Origin: Apostichopus japonicus
Taxonomy: Eukaryota > Echinodermata > Holothuroidea > Aspidochirotida > Stichopodidae
Direction: 5' to 3'
Assembly: GCF_037975245.1 (NCBI RefSeq)
Contig: NC_092579.1
Span: 18,287,678-18,351,677 of the forward strand
DNA length: 64,000 nt
Shown in pieces: positions 1-11,964 of this stretch. Position 1 is the stretch's first letter. Each line of letters starts with the position of its first letter. The notes under the pieces are model-generated. The model was given only the letters and a program-made list of their open reading frames with translations. It was not told the DNA's origin and searched no databases. The position numbers and the translations under genes were made by a program.

Positions 1-170
1 CTTTTGCCACGAGCAAAAGAGTAATAACGTAAGGGTATTTGTATTGCAATGATTTAAATATTGACATGCCAATTTGAATAGTATTTAAAAAAATAATATA
101 TTGCATCATTTAGTTAGAGAAATGCATGATTGTTATTTTCTAGTTTATATTTTATAGATGTTTCAGGAGA
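1..170 (+). repeat. Interspersed block B, partial copy
   Basis: The window opens inside an AT-rich block that recurs at 2,514-2,752, 3,572-4,413 and 6,881-7,722, always between arrays of the 197-bp satellite. Shared landmarks are CCACGAGCAAAAGAG, AATAATATATTGCATCATTT and a closing ATTTTATAGATGTTTCAG. This copy lacks the left part (the CCAATACCACCACCACC stretch). No coding potential is seen. Confidence 0.8.
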
Positions 171-2513
171 TCCCAGCCTTAATGGGTGGGTTATGTATTT
201 GATATGTTCTAACTGTTTTTCTAGCCTTGTTTTTCCAAATGCAGAAGCAAATTAAGAAGCAGTACGATGACACTTAAGAAGAAGGATGATGTCTGTGGAA
301 GGTGGAGGCAGACGGAAGGAGGTGGATTAAGATGCTGGACGATGCCACCAGAAGAAGAGGGGGGTCCCAGGTTTAGTGGGTGGGTTATGTATTTGATATG
401 TTCTAACTGTTTTTCTAGCCTTGTTTTTTCAAATGCAGTAGCAAATTAAGATGCAGTACGATGACACTTAAGAAGAAGGAAGAAGACTGTGGAAGGTGGA
501 TACAGACGGAAGGAGGTGGATTAAGATGCTGGACGATGCCACCAGAAGAAGAGGGGGGGGTCCCAGGTTTAGTGGGTGGGTTATGTATTTGATATGTTCT
601 AACTGTTTTTCTAGCCTTGTTTTTTTTCCAAATGCAGAAGCAAATTACGATGCAGTACGATGACACTTAAGAAGAAGGATGATGTCTGTGGAAGGTGGAT
701 GCAGACGATGGGAGGTGGATTAAGATGCTGGACGATGCCACCAGAAGAAGAGGGGGGGTCCCAGGTTTAGTGGGTGGGTTATGTATTTGATATGTTCTAA
801 CTGTTTTTCTAGCCTTGTTTTTCCAAATGCAGAAGCAAATTAAGATGCAGTACGATGACACTTAAGAAGAAGGATGATGTCTGTGGAAGGTGGATGCAGA
901 CGGAAGGAGGTGGATTAAGATGCTGGACGATGCCACCAGAAGAAGAGGGGGGGGTCCCAGGTTTAGTGGGTGGGTTATGTATTTGATATGTTCTAACTGT
1001 TTTTCTAGCCTTGTTTTTTTTCAAATGCAGAAGCAAATTAAGATGCAGTACGATGACACTTAAGAAGAAGGAAGATGTCTGTGGAAGGTGGATGCAGACG
1101 ATGGGAGGTGGATTAAGATGCTGGACGATGCCACCAGAAGAAGAAGGTGGGGGGTCCCAGGTTTAGTGGGTGGGTTATGTATTTGATATGTTCTAACTGT
1201 TTTTCTAGCCTTGTTTTTCCAAATGCAGAAGCAAATTAAGATGCAGTACGATGACACTTAAGAAGAAGGATGATGTCTGTGGAAGGTGGATGCAGACGGA
1301 AGGAGGTGGATTAAGATGCTGGACGATGCCACCAGAAGAAGAGGGGGGTTCCCAGGTTTAGTGGGTGGGTTTTGTATTTGATATGTTCTAACTGTTTTTC
1401 TAGCCTTGTTTTTTCCAAATGCAGAAGCAAATTAAGATGCAGTACGATGACACTTAAGAAGAAGGATGATGTCTGTGGAAGGTAGATGCAGACGATGGGA
1501 GGTGGATTAAGATGCTGGACGATGCCACCAGAAGAAGAGGGGGGGTCCCAGGTTTAGTGGGTGGGTTATGTATTTGATATGTTCTAACTGTTTTTCTAGC
1601 CTTGTTTTTCCAAATGCAGAATCAAATTAAGATGCAGTGCGATGACACTTAAGAAGAAGGATGATGTCTGTGGAAGGTGGATGCAGACGGAAGGAGGTGG
1701 ATTAAGATGCTGGACGATGCCACCAGAAGAAGAGGGGGGGGGTCCCAGGTTTAGTGGGTGGGTTATGTATTTGATATGTTCTAACTGTTTTTCTAGCCTT
1801 GTTTTTTTTCAAATGCAGAAGCAAATTACGATGCAGTGCGATGACACTTAAGAAGAAGGATGATGTCTGTGGAAGGTGGATGCAGACGATGGGAGGTGGA
1901 TTAAGATGCTGGACGATGCCACCAGAAGAAGAGGGGGGGTCCCAGGTTTAGTGGGTGGGTTATGTATTTGATATGTTCTAACTGTTTTTCTAGCCTTGTT
2001 TTTTTCAAATGCAGAAGCAAATTAAGATGCAGTACGATGACACTTAAGAAGAAGGATGATGTCTGTGGAAGGTGGATGCAGACGGAAGGAGGTGGATTAA
2101 GATGCTGGACGATGCCACCAGAAGAAGAGGGGGGGTCCCAGGTTTAGTGGGTGGGTTATGTATTTGATATGTTCTGTTTTTCTAGCCTTGTTTTTCCAAA
2201 TGCAGAATCAAATTAAGATGCAGTGCGATGACACTTAAGAAGAAGGATGATGTCTGTGGAAGGTGGATGCAGACGGAAGGAGGTGGATTAAGATGCTGGA
2301 CGATGCCACCAGAAGAAGAGGGGGGTCCCAGGTTTAGTGTGTGGGTTATGTATTTGATATGTTCTAACTGTTTTTCTAGCCTTGTTTTTTCAAATGCAGA
2401 AGCAAATTATGATGCAGTACGATGACACTTAAGAAGAAGGATGATGTCTGTGGAAGGTGGATGCAGACGATAGGAGGTGGATTAAGATGCTGGACGATGC
2501 CACTAGAAGTTCG
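171..2513 (+). repeat. 197-bp satellite, array 1 (about 12 monomers)
   Basis: Head-to-tail monomers of about 195-198 bp. Each has a pyrimidine-rich half ending TTTTTCCAAATGCAG, then GATGACACTTAAGAAG, then a purine-rich half (GGAGGTGGATTAAGATGCTG, CCACCAGAAGAAGAGG) ending in a G run of variable length (5-9). Monomers differ mainly in T-run and G-run length and in a GGA/ATG swap after CAGAC. Short frames are open across one monomer on either strand, but they shift with the homopolymers and are not genes. Confidence 0.95.
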
Positions 2514-2752
2514 TTTCTAGTTTATATTTTATAGATGTTTCAGACGTTCCCAGCTACCAATACCACCACCACCTTCCACAACTCACCGGCTACCTTCCCC
2601 CAGCCTTTTGCCACGAGCAAAAGAGTAATAACGTAAGGGTATTTGTATTGCAATGATTTAAATATTGACATGCCAATTTGAATAGTATTTAAAAAAATAA
2701 TATATTGCATCATTTAGTTAAAGAAATGCCTGATTGTTCTTTTCTAGTATAA
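2514..2752 (+). repeat. Interspersed block B, copy 2
   Basis: Satellite sequence stops at CCACTAGAAGTTCG, and block B follows with its CAATACCACCACCACC stretch, the CCACGAGCAAAAGAG motif and an AT-rich right half. The array resumes abruptly at about 2,753 (AAGAGGTGGATTAAG), in the middle of a monomer. The same left junction recurs at about 3,572 and 6,881, so array and block have been copied together as one compound unit. Confidence 0.85.
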
Positions 2753-3571
2753 GAGGTGGATTAAGATGCTGGACGATGCCACCAGAAGAAGAGGGGGGGT
2801 CCCAGTTTTAGTGGGTGGGTTATGTATTTGATATGTTCTAACTGTTTTTCTAGCCTTGTTTTTTTCAAATGCAGAAGCAAATTAAGATGCAGTACGATGA
2901 CACTTAGAAGAGGGATGATGTCTGTGAAAGGTGGATGCAGGCGGAAGTAGGTGGATTAAGATGCTGGACGATGCCACCAGAAGAAGAGGGTGGGGTCTCA
3001 GGTTTAGTGGGTGGGTTATGTATTTGATATGTTCTAACTGTTTTTCTAGCCTTGTTTTTTTCAAATGCAGAAGCAAATTAAGATGCAGGAAGATGACACT
3101 TGAGAAGAAGTAAGATGTCTGTGGAAGGTGGATGCAGACGGAAGGAAGTGGATTAAGATGCTGGACGATGCCACCAGAAGAAGAGGGGGGGGGTCCCAGT
3201 TTTAGTGGGTGGGTTATATATTTGATATGTTCTAACTGTTTTTCTAGCCTTGTTTTTTTCAAATGCAGAAGCAAATTAAGATGCAGTACGATGACACTTA
3301 AGAAGAAGGATGATGTCTGTGGAAGGTGGATGCAGACGGAAGGAGGTGGATTAAGATGCTGGACGATGCCACCAGAAGAAGAGGGGGGGTCCCAGGTTTA
3401 GTGGGTGGGTTATGTATTTGATATGTTCTAACTGTTTTTCTAGCCTTGTTTTTTCAAATGCAGAAGCAAATTAAGATGCAGTACGATGACACTTAAGAAG
3501 AAGGATGATGTCTGTGGAAGGTGGATGCAGACGATAGGAGGTGGATTAAGATGCTGGACGATGCCACTAGA
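2753..3571 (+). repeat. 197-bp satellite, array 2 (about 4 monomers)
   Basis: About four monomers of the satellite described at 171-2,513. The array starts in mid-monomer and ends at the same CCACTAGAAGTTCG junction as arrays 1 and 3. One monomer near 3,085-3,115 carries the GGAAGATGACACTTGAG variant, so this array has its own mutations. Confidence 0.93.
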
Positions 3572-4413
3572 AGTTCGTTTCTAGTTTATATTTTATAGAT
3601 GTTTCAGACGTTCCCAGCTACCAATACCACCACCACCTTCCACAACTCACCGGCTACCTTCCCCCAGCCTTTTGCCACGAGCAAAAGAGTAATAACGTAA
3701 GGGTATTTGTATTGCAATGATTTAAATATTGACATGCCAATTTGAATAGTATTTAAAAAAATAATATATTGCATCATTTAGTTAAAGAAATGCCTGATTG
3801 TTCTTTTCTAGTTTATATTTTATAGATGTTTCAGACGTTCCAGCCACCAGTACTACCAACCATGCCATTCCACAACTCACCAGCTACCTTCCCCAGCCTT
3901 TTGCACCGAGCAAAAGAGTAATAACGTAAGGGTGTTTGTATTGCAATAATTTCTGTCCTGGGTATGACTATAAACTACATCCAGTAGTGGGGCCTTGACT
4001 TGGGAAAGTTGAGGTTCTGGGGAGTGTGGAGCTGCCCCTTAGCCACTATTGCTCCCAGGAGTGCCCTGACCCGGGGCATGAGTGCCTGCTTAGGGTCCCA
4101 ATTATGGGTGAAATAATATCAGGTGAAATAATATGGGTGAAATAATATCAGGTAAAATTATAGATGTTTCAGACGTTCCCAGCTACCAATACCACCACCA
4201 CCTTCCACAACTCACCGGCTACCTTCCCCCAGCCTTTTGCCACGAGCAAAAGAGTAATAACGTAAGGGTATTTGTATTGCAATGATTTAAATATTGACAA
4301 GCCAATTTGAATAGTATTTAAAAAAATAATATATTGCATCATTTAGTTAGAGAAATGCATGATTGTTATTTTCTAGTTTATATTTTATAGATGTTTCAGA
4401 CGTTCCCAGCCTT
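3572..4413 (+). repeat. Block B tandem copies with a GC-rich insert
   Basis: Three partial block-B copies surround a distinct, more GC-rich segment at about 3,950-4,158. That segment contains GGGGCCTTGACTTGGG and GACCCGGGGCATGAG and ends in a short tandem of GGTGAAATAATATCA. The whole compound is repeated almost unchanged at 6,881-7,722. I recognise no known element in the GC-rich insert. Confidence 0.85.
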
Positions 4414-6880
4414 AATGGGTGGGTTATGTATTTGATATGTTCTAACTGTTTTTCTAGCCTTGTTTTTCCAAATGCAGAAGCAAATTAAGAAGCAGTACGA
4501 TGACACTTAAGAAGAAGGATGATGTCTGTGGAAGGTGGATGCAGACGGAAGGAGGTGGATTAAGATGCTGGACGATGCCACCAGAAGAAGAGGGGGGGTC
4601 CCAGGTTTAGTGGGTGGGTTATGTATTTGATATGTTCTAACTGTTTTTCTAGCCTTGTTTTTCCAAATGCAGAAGCAAATTAAGATGCAGTACGATGACA
4701 CTTAAGAAGAAGGATGATGTCTGTGGAAGGTGGATGCAGACGGAAGGAGGTGGATTAAGATGCTGGAAGATGCCACCAGAAGAAGAGGGGGGGGTCCCAG
4801 GTTTAGTGGGTGGGTTATGTATTTGATATGTTCTAACTGTTTTTCTAGCCTTGTTTTTTTCAAATGCAGAAGCAAATTAAGATGCAGGAAGATGACACTT
4901 AAGAAGAAGGATGATGTCTGTGGAAGGTGGATGCAGACGGAAGGAGGTGGATTAAGATGCTGGACGATGCCACCAGAAGAAGAGGGGGGGGGTCCCAGGT
5001 TTAGTGGGTGGGTTATGTATTTGATATGTTCTAACTGTTTTTCTAGCCTTGTTTTTTTTCAAATGCAGAAGCAAATTAAGATGCAGTACGATGACACTTA
5101 AGAAGAAGGAAGATGTCTGTGGAAGGTGGATGCAGACGATGGGAGGTGGATTAAGATGCTGGACGATGCCACCAGAAGAAGGTGGGGGGGTCCCAGGTTT
5201 AGTGGGTGGGTTATGTATTTGATATGTTCTAACTGTTTTTCTAGCCTTGTTTTTTCAAATGCAGAAGCAAAGTAAGATGCAGAACGATGACACTTAAGAA
5301 GAAGGTCGATGTCTGTGGAAGGTGGATGCAGACGGAAGGAGGTGGATTAAGATGCTGGACGATGCCACCAGAAGAAGAGGGGGGGTCCCAGGTTTAGTGG
5401 GTGGGTTATGTATTTGATATGTTCTAACTGTTTTTCTAGCCTTGTTTTTCCAAATGCAGAAGCAAATTAAGATGCAGAACGATGACACATAAGAAGAAGG
5501 ATGATGTCTATGGAAGGTGGATGCAGACGGAAGGAGGTGGATTAAGATGCTGGACGATGCCACCAGAAGAAGAGGGGGGGTCCCAGGTTTAGTGGGTGGG
5601 TTATGTATTTGATATGTTCTAACTGTTTTTCTAGCCTTGTTTTTTCAAATGCAGAAGCAAATTAAGATGCAGGAAGATGACACTTAAGAAGAAGGATGAT
5701 GTCTGTGGATGGTGGATGCAGACGGAAGGAGGTGGATTAAGATGCTGGACGATGCCACCAGAAGAAGAGGGGGGGTCCCGGTTGTAGTGGGTGGGTTATG
5801 TATTTGATATGTTCTAACTGTTTTTCTAGCCTTGTTTTTCCAAATGCAGAAGCAAATTAAGATGCATGAAGATGACACTTAAGAAGAAGGTCGATGTCTG
5901 TGGAAGGTGGATGCAGACGGAAGGAGGTGGATTAAGATGCTGGACGATGCCACCAGAAGAAGAGGGGGGTCCCAGGGTTATTGGATGGGTTATGTATTTG
6001 ATATGTTCTAACTGTTTTCTAGCCTTGTTTCTTCAAATGCAGAAGCAAATTACGGAAGGAGGTGGATTAAGATGCTGGACGATGCCACCAGAAGAAGAGG
6101 GGGGGGGGGTCCCAGGGTTATTGGGTGGGTTATGTATTTGATATGTTCTAACTGTTTTTCTAGCCTTGTTTTTTCAAATGCAGAAGCAAATTAAGATGCA
6201 GAACGATGACACATAAGAAGAAGGATGATGTCTGTGGAAGGTGGATGCAGACGGAAGGAGGTGGATTAAGATGCTGGACGATGCCACCAGAAGAAGAGGG
6301 GGGGTCCCGGTTGTAGTGGGTGTGTTCGGTATTTGATATGTTCTAACTGTTTTTCTAGCCTTGTTTTTTCAAATGCAGAAGCAAATTAAGATGCAGGAAG
6401 ATGACACTTAAGAAGAAGGATGATGTCTGTGGAAGGTGGATGCAGACGGAAGGAGGTTGATTAAGATGCTGGACGATGCCACCAGAAGAAGAGGTGGGGG
6501 GGGGTCCCAGGGTTATTGGGTGGGTTATGTATTTGATATGTTCTAACTGTTTTTCTAGCCTTGTTTTTTCAAATGCAGAAGCAAATTAAGATCCAGAACG
6601 ATGACACATAAGAAGAAGGATGATGTCTGTGGAAGGTGGATGCAGACGGAAGGAGGTGGATTAAGATGCTGGACGTTGCCACCAGAAGAAGAGGGGGGTC
6701 CCAGGGTTATTGGATCGGTTATGTATTTGATATGTTCTAACTGTTTTTCTAGCCTTGTTTTTTCAAATGCAGAAGCAAATTAAGATGCAGTACGATGACA
6801 CTTAAGAAGAAGGATGATGTCTGTGGAAGGTGGATGCAGACGATAGGAGGTGGATTAAGATGCTGGACGATGCCACTAGA
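4414..6880 (+). repeat. 197-bp satellite, array 3 (about 12-13 monomers)
   Basis: Same monomer family as 171-2,513, with more internal variation: GTCGATGTC, CCCGGTTGTAGTGG and CCCAGGGTTATTGG variants. A shortened monomer near 6,050 joins CAAATTA directly to CGGAAGGAGG, losing about 80 bp. The variants recur in the same order in array 4, 3.3 kb downstream. Confidence 0.94.
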
Positions 6881-7722
6881 AGTTCGTTTCTAGTTTATAT
6901 TTTATAGATGTTTCAGACGTTCCCAGCTACCAATACCACCACCACCTTCCACAACTCACCGGCTACCTTCCCCCAGCCTTTTGCCACGAGCAAAAGAGTA
7001 ATAACGTAAGGGTATTTGTATTGCAATGATTTAAATATTGACATGCCAATTTGAATAGTATTTAAAAAAATAATATATTGCATCATTTAGTTAAAGAAAT
7101 GCCTGATTGTTCTTTTCTAGTTTATATTTTATAGATGTTTCAGACGTTCCAGCCACCAGTACTACCAACCATGCCATTCCACAACTCACCAGCTACCTTC
7201 CCCAGCCTTTTGCACCGAGCAAAAGAGTAATAACGTAAGGGTGTTTGTATTGCAATAATTTCTGTCCTGGGTATGACTATAAACTACATCCAGTAGTGGG
7301 GCCTTGACTTGGGAAAGTTGAGGTTCTGGGGAGTGTGGAGCTGCCCCTTAGCCACTATTGCTCCCAGGAGTGCCCTGACCCGGGGCATGAGTGCCTGCTT
7401 AGGGTCCCAATTATGGGTGAAATAATATCAGGTGAAATAATATGGGTGAAATAATATCAGGTAAAATTATAGATGTTTCAGACGTTCCCAGCTACCAATA
7501 CCACCACCACCTTCCACAACTCACCGGCTACCTTCCCCCAGCCTTTTGCCACGAGCAAAAGAGTAATAACGTAAGGGTATTTGTATTGCAATGATTTAAA
7601 TATTGACAAGCCAATTTGAATAGTATTTAAAAAAATAATATATTGCATCATTTAGTTAGAGAAATGCATGATTGTTATTTTCTAGTTTATATTTTATAGA
7701 TGTTTCAGACGTTCCCAGCCTT
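6881..7722 (+). repeat. Block B compound, second copy with GC-rich insert
   Basis: Near-identical repeat of 3,572-4,413, offset by about 3,309 bp. It includes the GC-rich insert (about 7,257-7,467) and the ATCAGGTGAAATAATATGGG micro-tandem. It is the centre of the 3.3-kb tandem duplication. Confidence 0.88.
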
Positions 7723-10460
7723 AATGGGTGGGTTATGTATTTGATATGTTCTAACTGTTTTTCTAGCCTTGTTTTTCCAAATGCAGAAGCAAATTAAGAA
7801 GCAGTACGATGACACTTAAGAAGAAGGATGATGTCTGTGGAAGGTGGATGCAGACGGAAGGAGGTGGATTAAGATGCTGGACGATGCCACCAGAAGAAGA
7901 GGGGGGGTCCCAGGTTTAGTGGGTGGGTTATGTATTTGATATGTTCTAACTGTTTTTCTAGCCTTGTTTTTCCAAATGCAGAAGCAAATTAAGATGCAGT
8001 ACGATGACACTTAAGAAGAAGGATGATGTCTGTGGAAGGTGGATGCAGACGGAAGGAGGTGGATTAAGATGCTGGAAGATGCCACCAGAAGAAGAGAGGG
8101 GGGTTTAGTGGGTGGGTTATGTATTTGATATGTTCTAACTGTTTTTCTAGCCTTGTTTTTTTCAAATGCAGAAGCAAATTAAGATGCAGGAAGATGACAC
8201 TTAAGAAGAAGGATGATGTCTGTGGAAGGTGGATGCAGACGGAAGGAGGTGGATTAAGATGCTGGACGATGCCACCAGAAGAAGAGGGGGGGGGTCCCAG
8301 GTTTAGTGGGTGGGTTATGTATTTGATATGTTCTAACTGTTTTTCTAGCCTTGTTTTTTTTCAAATGCAGAAGCAAATTAAGATGCAGTACGATGACACT
8401 TAAGAAGAAGGAAGATGTCTGTGGAAGGTGGATGCAGACGATGGGAGGTGGATTAAGATGCTGGACGATGCCACCAGAAGAAGGTGGGGGGGTCCCAGGT
8501 TTAGTGGGTGGGTTATGTATTTGATATGTTCTAACTGTTTTTCTAGCCTTGTTTTTTCAAATGCAGAAGCAAAGTAAGATGCAGAACGATGACACTTAAG
8601 AAGAAGGTCGATGTCTGTGGAAGGTGGATGCAGACGGAAGGAGGTGGATTAAGATGCTGGACGATGCCACCAGAAGAAGAGGGGGGGTCCCAGGTTTAGT
8701 GGGTGGGTTATGTATTTGATATGTTCTAACTGTTTTTCTAGCCTTGTTTTTCCAAATGCAGAAGCAAATTAAGATGCAGAACGATGACACATAAGAAGAA
8801 GGATGATGTCTATGGAAGGTGGATGCAGACGGAAGGAGGTGGATTAAGATGCTGGACGATGCCACCAGAAGAAGAGGGGGGGTCCCAGGTTTAGTGGGTG
8901 GGTTATGTATTTGATATGTTCTAACTGTTTTTCTAGCCTTGTTTTTTCAAATGCAGAAGCAAATTAAGATGCAGGAAGATGACACTTAAGAAGAAGGATG
9001 ATGTCTGTGGATGGTGGATGCAGACGGAAGGAGGTGGATTAAGATGCTGGACGATGCCACCAGAAGAAGAGGGGGGGTCCCGGTTGTAGTGGGTGGGTTA
9101 TGTATTTGATATGTTCTAACTGTTTTTCTAGCCTTGTTTTTCCAAATGCAGAAGCAAATTAAGATGCATGAAGATGACACTTAAGAAGAAGGTCGATGTC
9201 TGTGGAAGGTGGATGCAGACGGAAGGAGGTGGATTAAGATGCTGGACGATGCCACCAGAAGAAGAGGGGGGTCCCAGGGTTATTGGATGGGTTATGTATT
9301 TGATATGTTCTAACTGTTTTCTAGCCTTGTTTCTTCAAATGCAGAAGCAAATTACGGAAGGAGGTGGATTAAGATGCTGGACGATGCCACCAGAAGAAGA
9401 GGGGGGGGGGGGGTCCCAGGGTTATTGGGTGGGTTATGTATTTGATATGTTCTAACTGTTTTTCTAGCCTTGTTTTTTCAAATGCAGAAGCAAATTAAGA
9501 TGCAGAACGATGACACATAAGAAGAAGGATGATGTCTGTGGAAGGTGGATGCAGACGGAAGGAGGTGGATTAAGATGCTGGACGATGCCACCAGAAGAAG
9601 AGGGGGGGTCCCGGTTGTAGTGGGTGTGTTCGGTATTTGATATGTTCTAACTGTTTTTCTAGCCTTGTTTTTTCAAATGCAGAAGCAAATTAAGATGCAG
9701 GAAGATGACACTTAAGAAGAAGGATGATGTCTGTGGAAGGTGGATGCAGACGGAAGGAGGTTGATTAAGATGCTGGACGATGCCACCAGAAGAAGAGGTG
9801 GGGGGGGGTCCCAGGGTTATTGGGTGGGTTATGTATTTGATATGTTCTAACTGTTTTTCTAGCCTTGTTTTTTCAAATGCAGAAGCAAATTAAGATCCAG
9901 AACGATGACACATAAGAAGAAGGATGATGTCTGTGGAAGGTGGATGCAGACGGAAGGAGGTGGATTAAGATGCTGGACGTTGCCACCAGAAGAAGAGGGG
10001 GGTCCCAGGGTTATTGGATCGGTTATGTATTTGATATGTTCTAACTGTTTTCTAGCCTTGTTTCTTCAAATGCAGAAGCAAATTACCGAAGGAGGTGGAT
10101 TAAGATGCTGGACGATGCCACCAGAAGAAGAGGGGGGGGGGGTCCCAGGGTTATTGGGTGGGTTATGTATTTGATATGTTCTAACTGTTTTTCTAGCCTT
10201 GTTTTTTCAAATGCAGAAGCAAATTAAGATGCAGAACGATGACACATAAGAAGAAGGGTGATGTCTGTGGAAGGTGGATGCAGACGGAAGGAGGTGGATT
10301 AAGTTGCTGGACGATGCCACCAGAAGAAGAGGGGGGTCCCAGGGTTATTGGATGGGTTATGTATTTGATATGTTCTAACTGTTTTCTATCCTTGTTTTTT
10401 CAAATGCAGAAGCAAATTACGGAAGGAGGTGGATTAAGATGCTGGACGATGCCACCAGAA
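7723..10460 (+). repeat. 197-bp satellite, array 4 (about 14 monomers)
   Basis: Follows array 3 monomer by monomer until about 10,040, then diverges. Shortened monomers (CAAATTACGGAAGG or CAAATTACCGAAGG junctions) occur near 9,352, 10,083 and 10,417. The last monomer breaks at CCAGAAGAAGAACAAC and passes into a related 96-bp repeat. Confidence 0.94.
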
Positions 10461-10653
10461 GAAGAACAACGGGTTCCAAGAATGAAGGATGATTGAGTGG
10501 GATGAAGATGGATGAGATTGCAGGATGATGATGATAAAAGATGGATGAAGGCTGACGAAGAACAAGGGGAGTCCACGAATGAAGGATGATTGATTTGGAT
10601 GAAGGTGGATGAGGTTCTAGGACGTTGATGATAAAAGATCATAAGAGGAAGAC
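10461..10653 (+). repeat. 96-bp purine-rich dimer at the satellite edge
   Basis: Two head-to-tail units begin GAAGAACAAC at 10,461 and GAAGAACAAG at 10,557, sharing GAATGAAGGATGATTGA and GATGATAAAAGAT. The unit resembles the purine-rich half of the neighbouring 197-bp monomer (GAAGAAGAGGGGGGTCCC, AAGAAGGATGATG). It may be a diverged or ancestral form at the array edge; that relationship is inferred. Confidence 0.7.
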
Positions 10654-10855
10654 TGCGCAAGCAAATTTCCTGATGTAGACTGCAAGACGATTAAGTCAGA
10701 ACGATTAAAGGCGGAAAAAGACAGGATTAGAAGAATAATACGATGAAGTTGAATGAAAACGTATAGGACAGCCATGACTGTGATGACGAAAGAAGATGGA
10801 CGTAATGCTATATGTATCAGAGGGAAAGGTGGACAATCAGCAGACAATAGACCTG

Positions 10856-11906
10856 CATAAGTGTTTTATTGCTACACTATATATCGTGGGGCATATGCTC
10901 TTTCACAGAAAGTCATACCTCCTGTGCTATTGTATGTTTGCTAAAATGATGGAACAGGCATGCACGCATGCAACGATAGTACCCAAAATGTTGGCAAACT
11001 GAATTACCTGTATTTATAAACTTTTGAAAATATGTATTCCCCAAAAAATTACGTAAATAGAGTGTTCATGTTATTAAAAACACGTAAATTCACGTAAATA
11101 AAGTCATGAACCCTTCCATGGTTTTCCCAATCAATTGAAACCAGTTTACCACTTGTCTGGTGTATGAACTAACAAAATCCCTAAATTGAATTGATTGGCT
11201 TTTTAGTCCAGGAGGATTTCATGATTTTACCACATCTGTAGTAATTTCAGCAACAGTACATTGCCATGATGGAATGCATCCATTTTAAATCTTTGTAGGC
11301 TTAATAGTTTATCAAAGTATGGATATTCGGTCTTTTTTACGCTTAATAATTCATTTCTACATGTGGGTGGGTAGTTCACCATGCAACTGAGTCCTAATAT
11401 CATATAATTCCTAATGTAAAACTATGCGTTTTAGTCACAGTGTGAAGGAAGCTGGACCGTGAATTTGTTATTTTCATCAGGCTGCAATAGTGGTGGCAAC
11501 AGTGTTTTAATTTCTCAATAGCTGTCGGGGCATATGCTCTTTTACAGACCATAATCATTCCTGTCTAGTTAAGAATTAAAATCTGTTGAAATAGTTATGT
11601 CTAGAAAATTCATGTGTGTGTAGAAATCATGATCCACGGTTTTCCCGTAGTCAATTAAAAATTGCTTTCTCCAAGCTGGTTCAAGGAAATCATCCGTAGA
11701 ACGTTTGAAACTAATACATGCATGAGTATGCAAAGGGGTTTCTAGTTAAGAAGAAATTTATCGTTTTCACCACATGTGTAGTTATTTTAGTCCAACTGAA
11801 CATTATCATGTTGGAGAAGTACATTGTAACCTATCAAATTCGAGTAGGGTTATAGTTTCTCTAAGTATGAATACTTTCTGCATTTTTTATGCTTAATATT
11901 TCATTG
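10856..11906 (+). repeat. Old tandem duplication, period about 640 bp
   Basis: Copy 1 (about 10,856-11,360) and copy 2 (about 11,500-11,906) share, in order, AGTGTTTTA, GGGGCATATGCTCTTT, GGTTTTCCC, a CACCACATGTGTAGTTATTT-like stretch, the TATGGATATTCGG/TATGAATACTTTC pair, and TTTTTTAYGCTTAATA. They are clearly diverged. Copy 2 stops where the LINE begins. No reading frame longer than about 70 codons looks coding. Confidence 0.6.
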
Positions 11907-11964
11907 CAGCATTTACTTATTGCTTTAATCATGCATTCATTTTTAATTATATTGGTTCATATAT

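Larger units (their letters stand above)
3427..10040 (+). repeat. 3.3-kb higher-order tandem duplication
   Basis: Copy 1 is about 3,427-6,735 and copy 2 about 6,736-10,040. Corresponding landmarks are 3,309 bp apart before about 8,100 and 3,302 bp apart after it. The change comes from a small deletion near 8,098, where the G run and CCCAGG are lost before TTTAGTGGG. Each copy holds a block-B compound plus about 12 satellite monomers with the same order of variants, so the duplication is recent compared with monomer divergence. Confidence 0.85.

Noticed and set aside
267-10496. 60-130-codon frames in the 197-bp arrays (MTLKKKDDVCGRW type and the antisense HPLLLVASSSILIH type)
   Set aside because: Frames change with G- and T-run length from monomer to monomer and end at a stop once per monomer. 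No selection on the protein is apparent.
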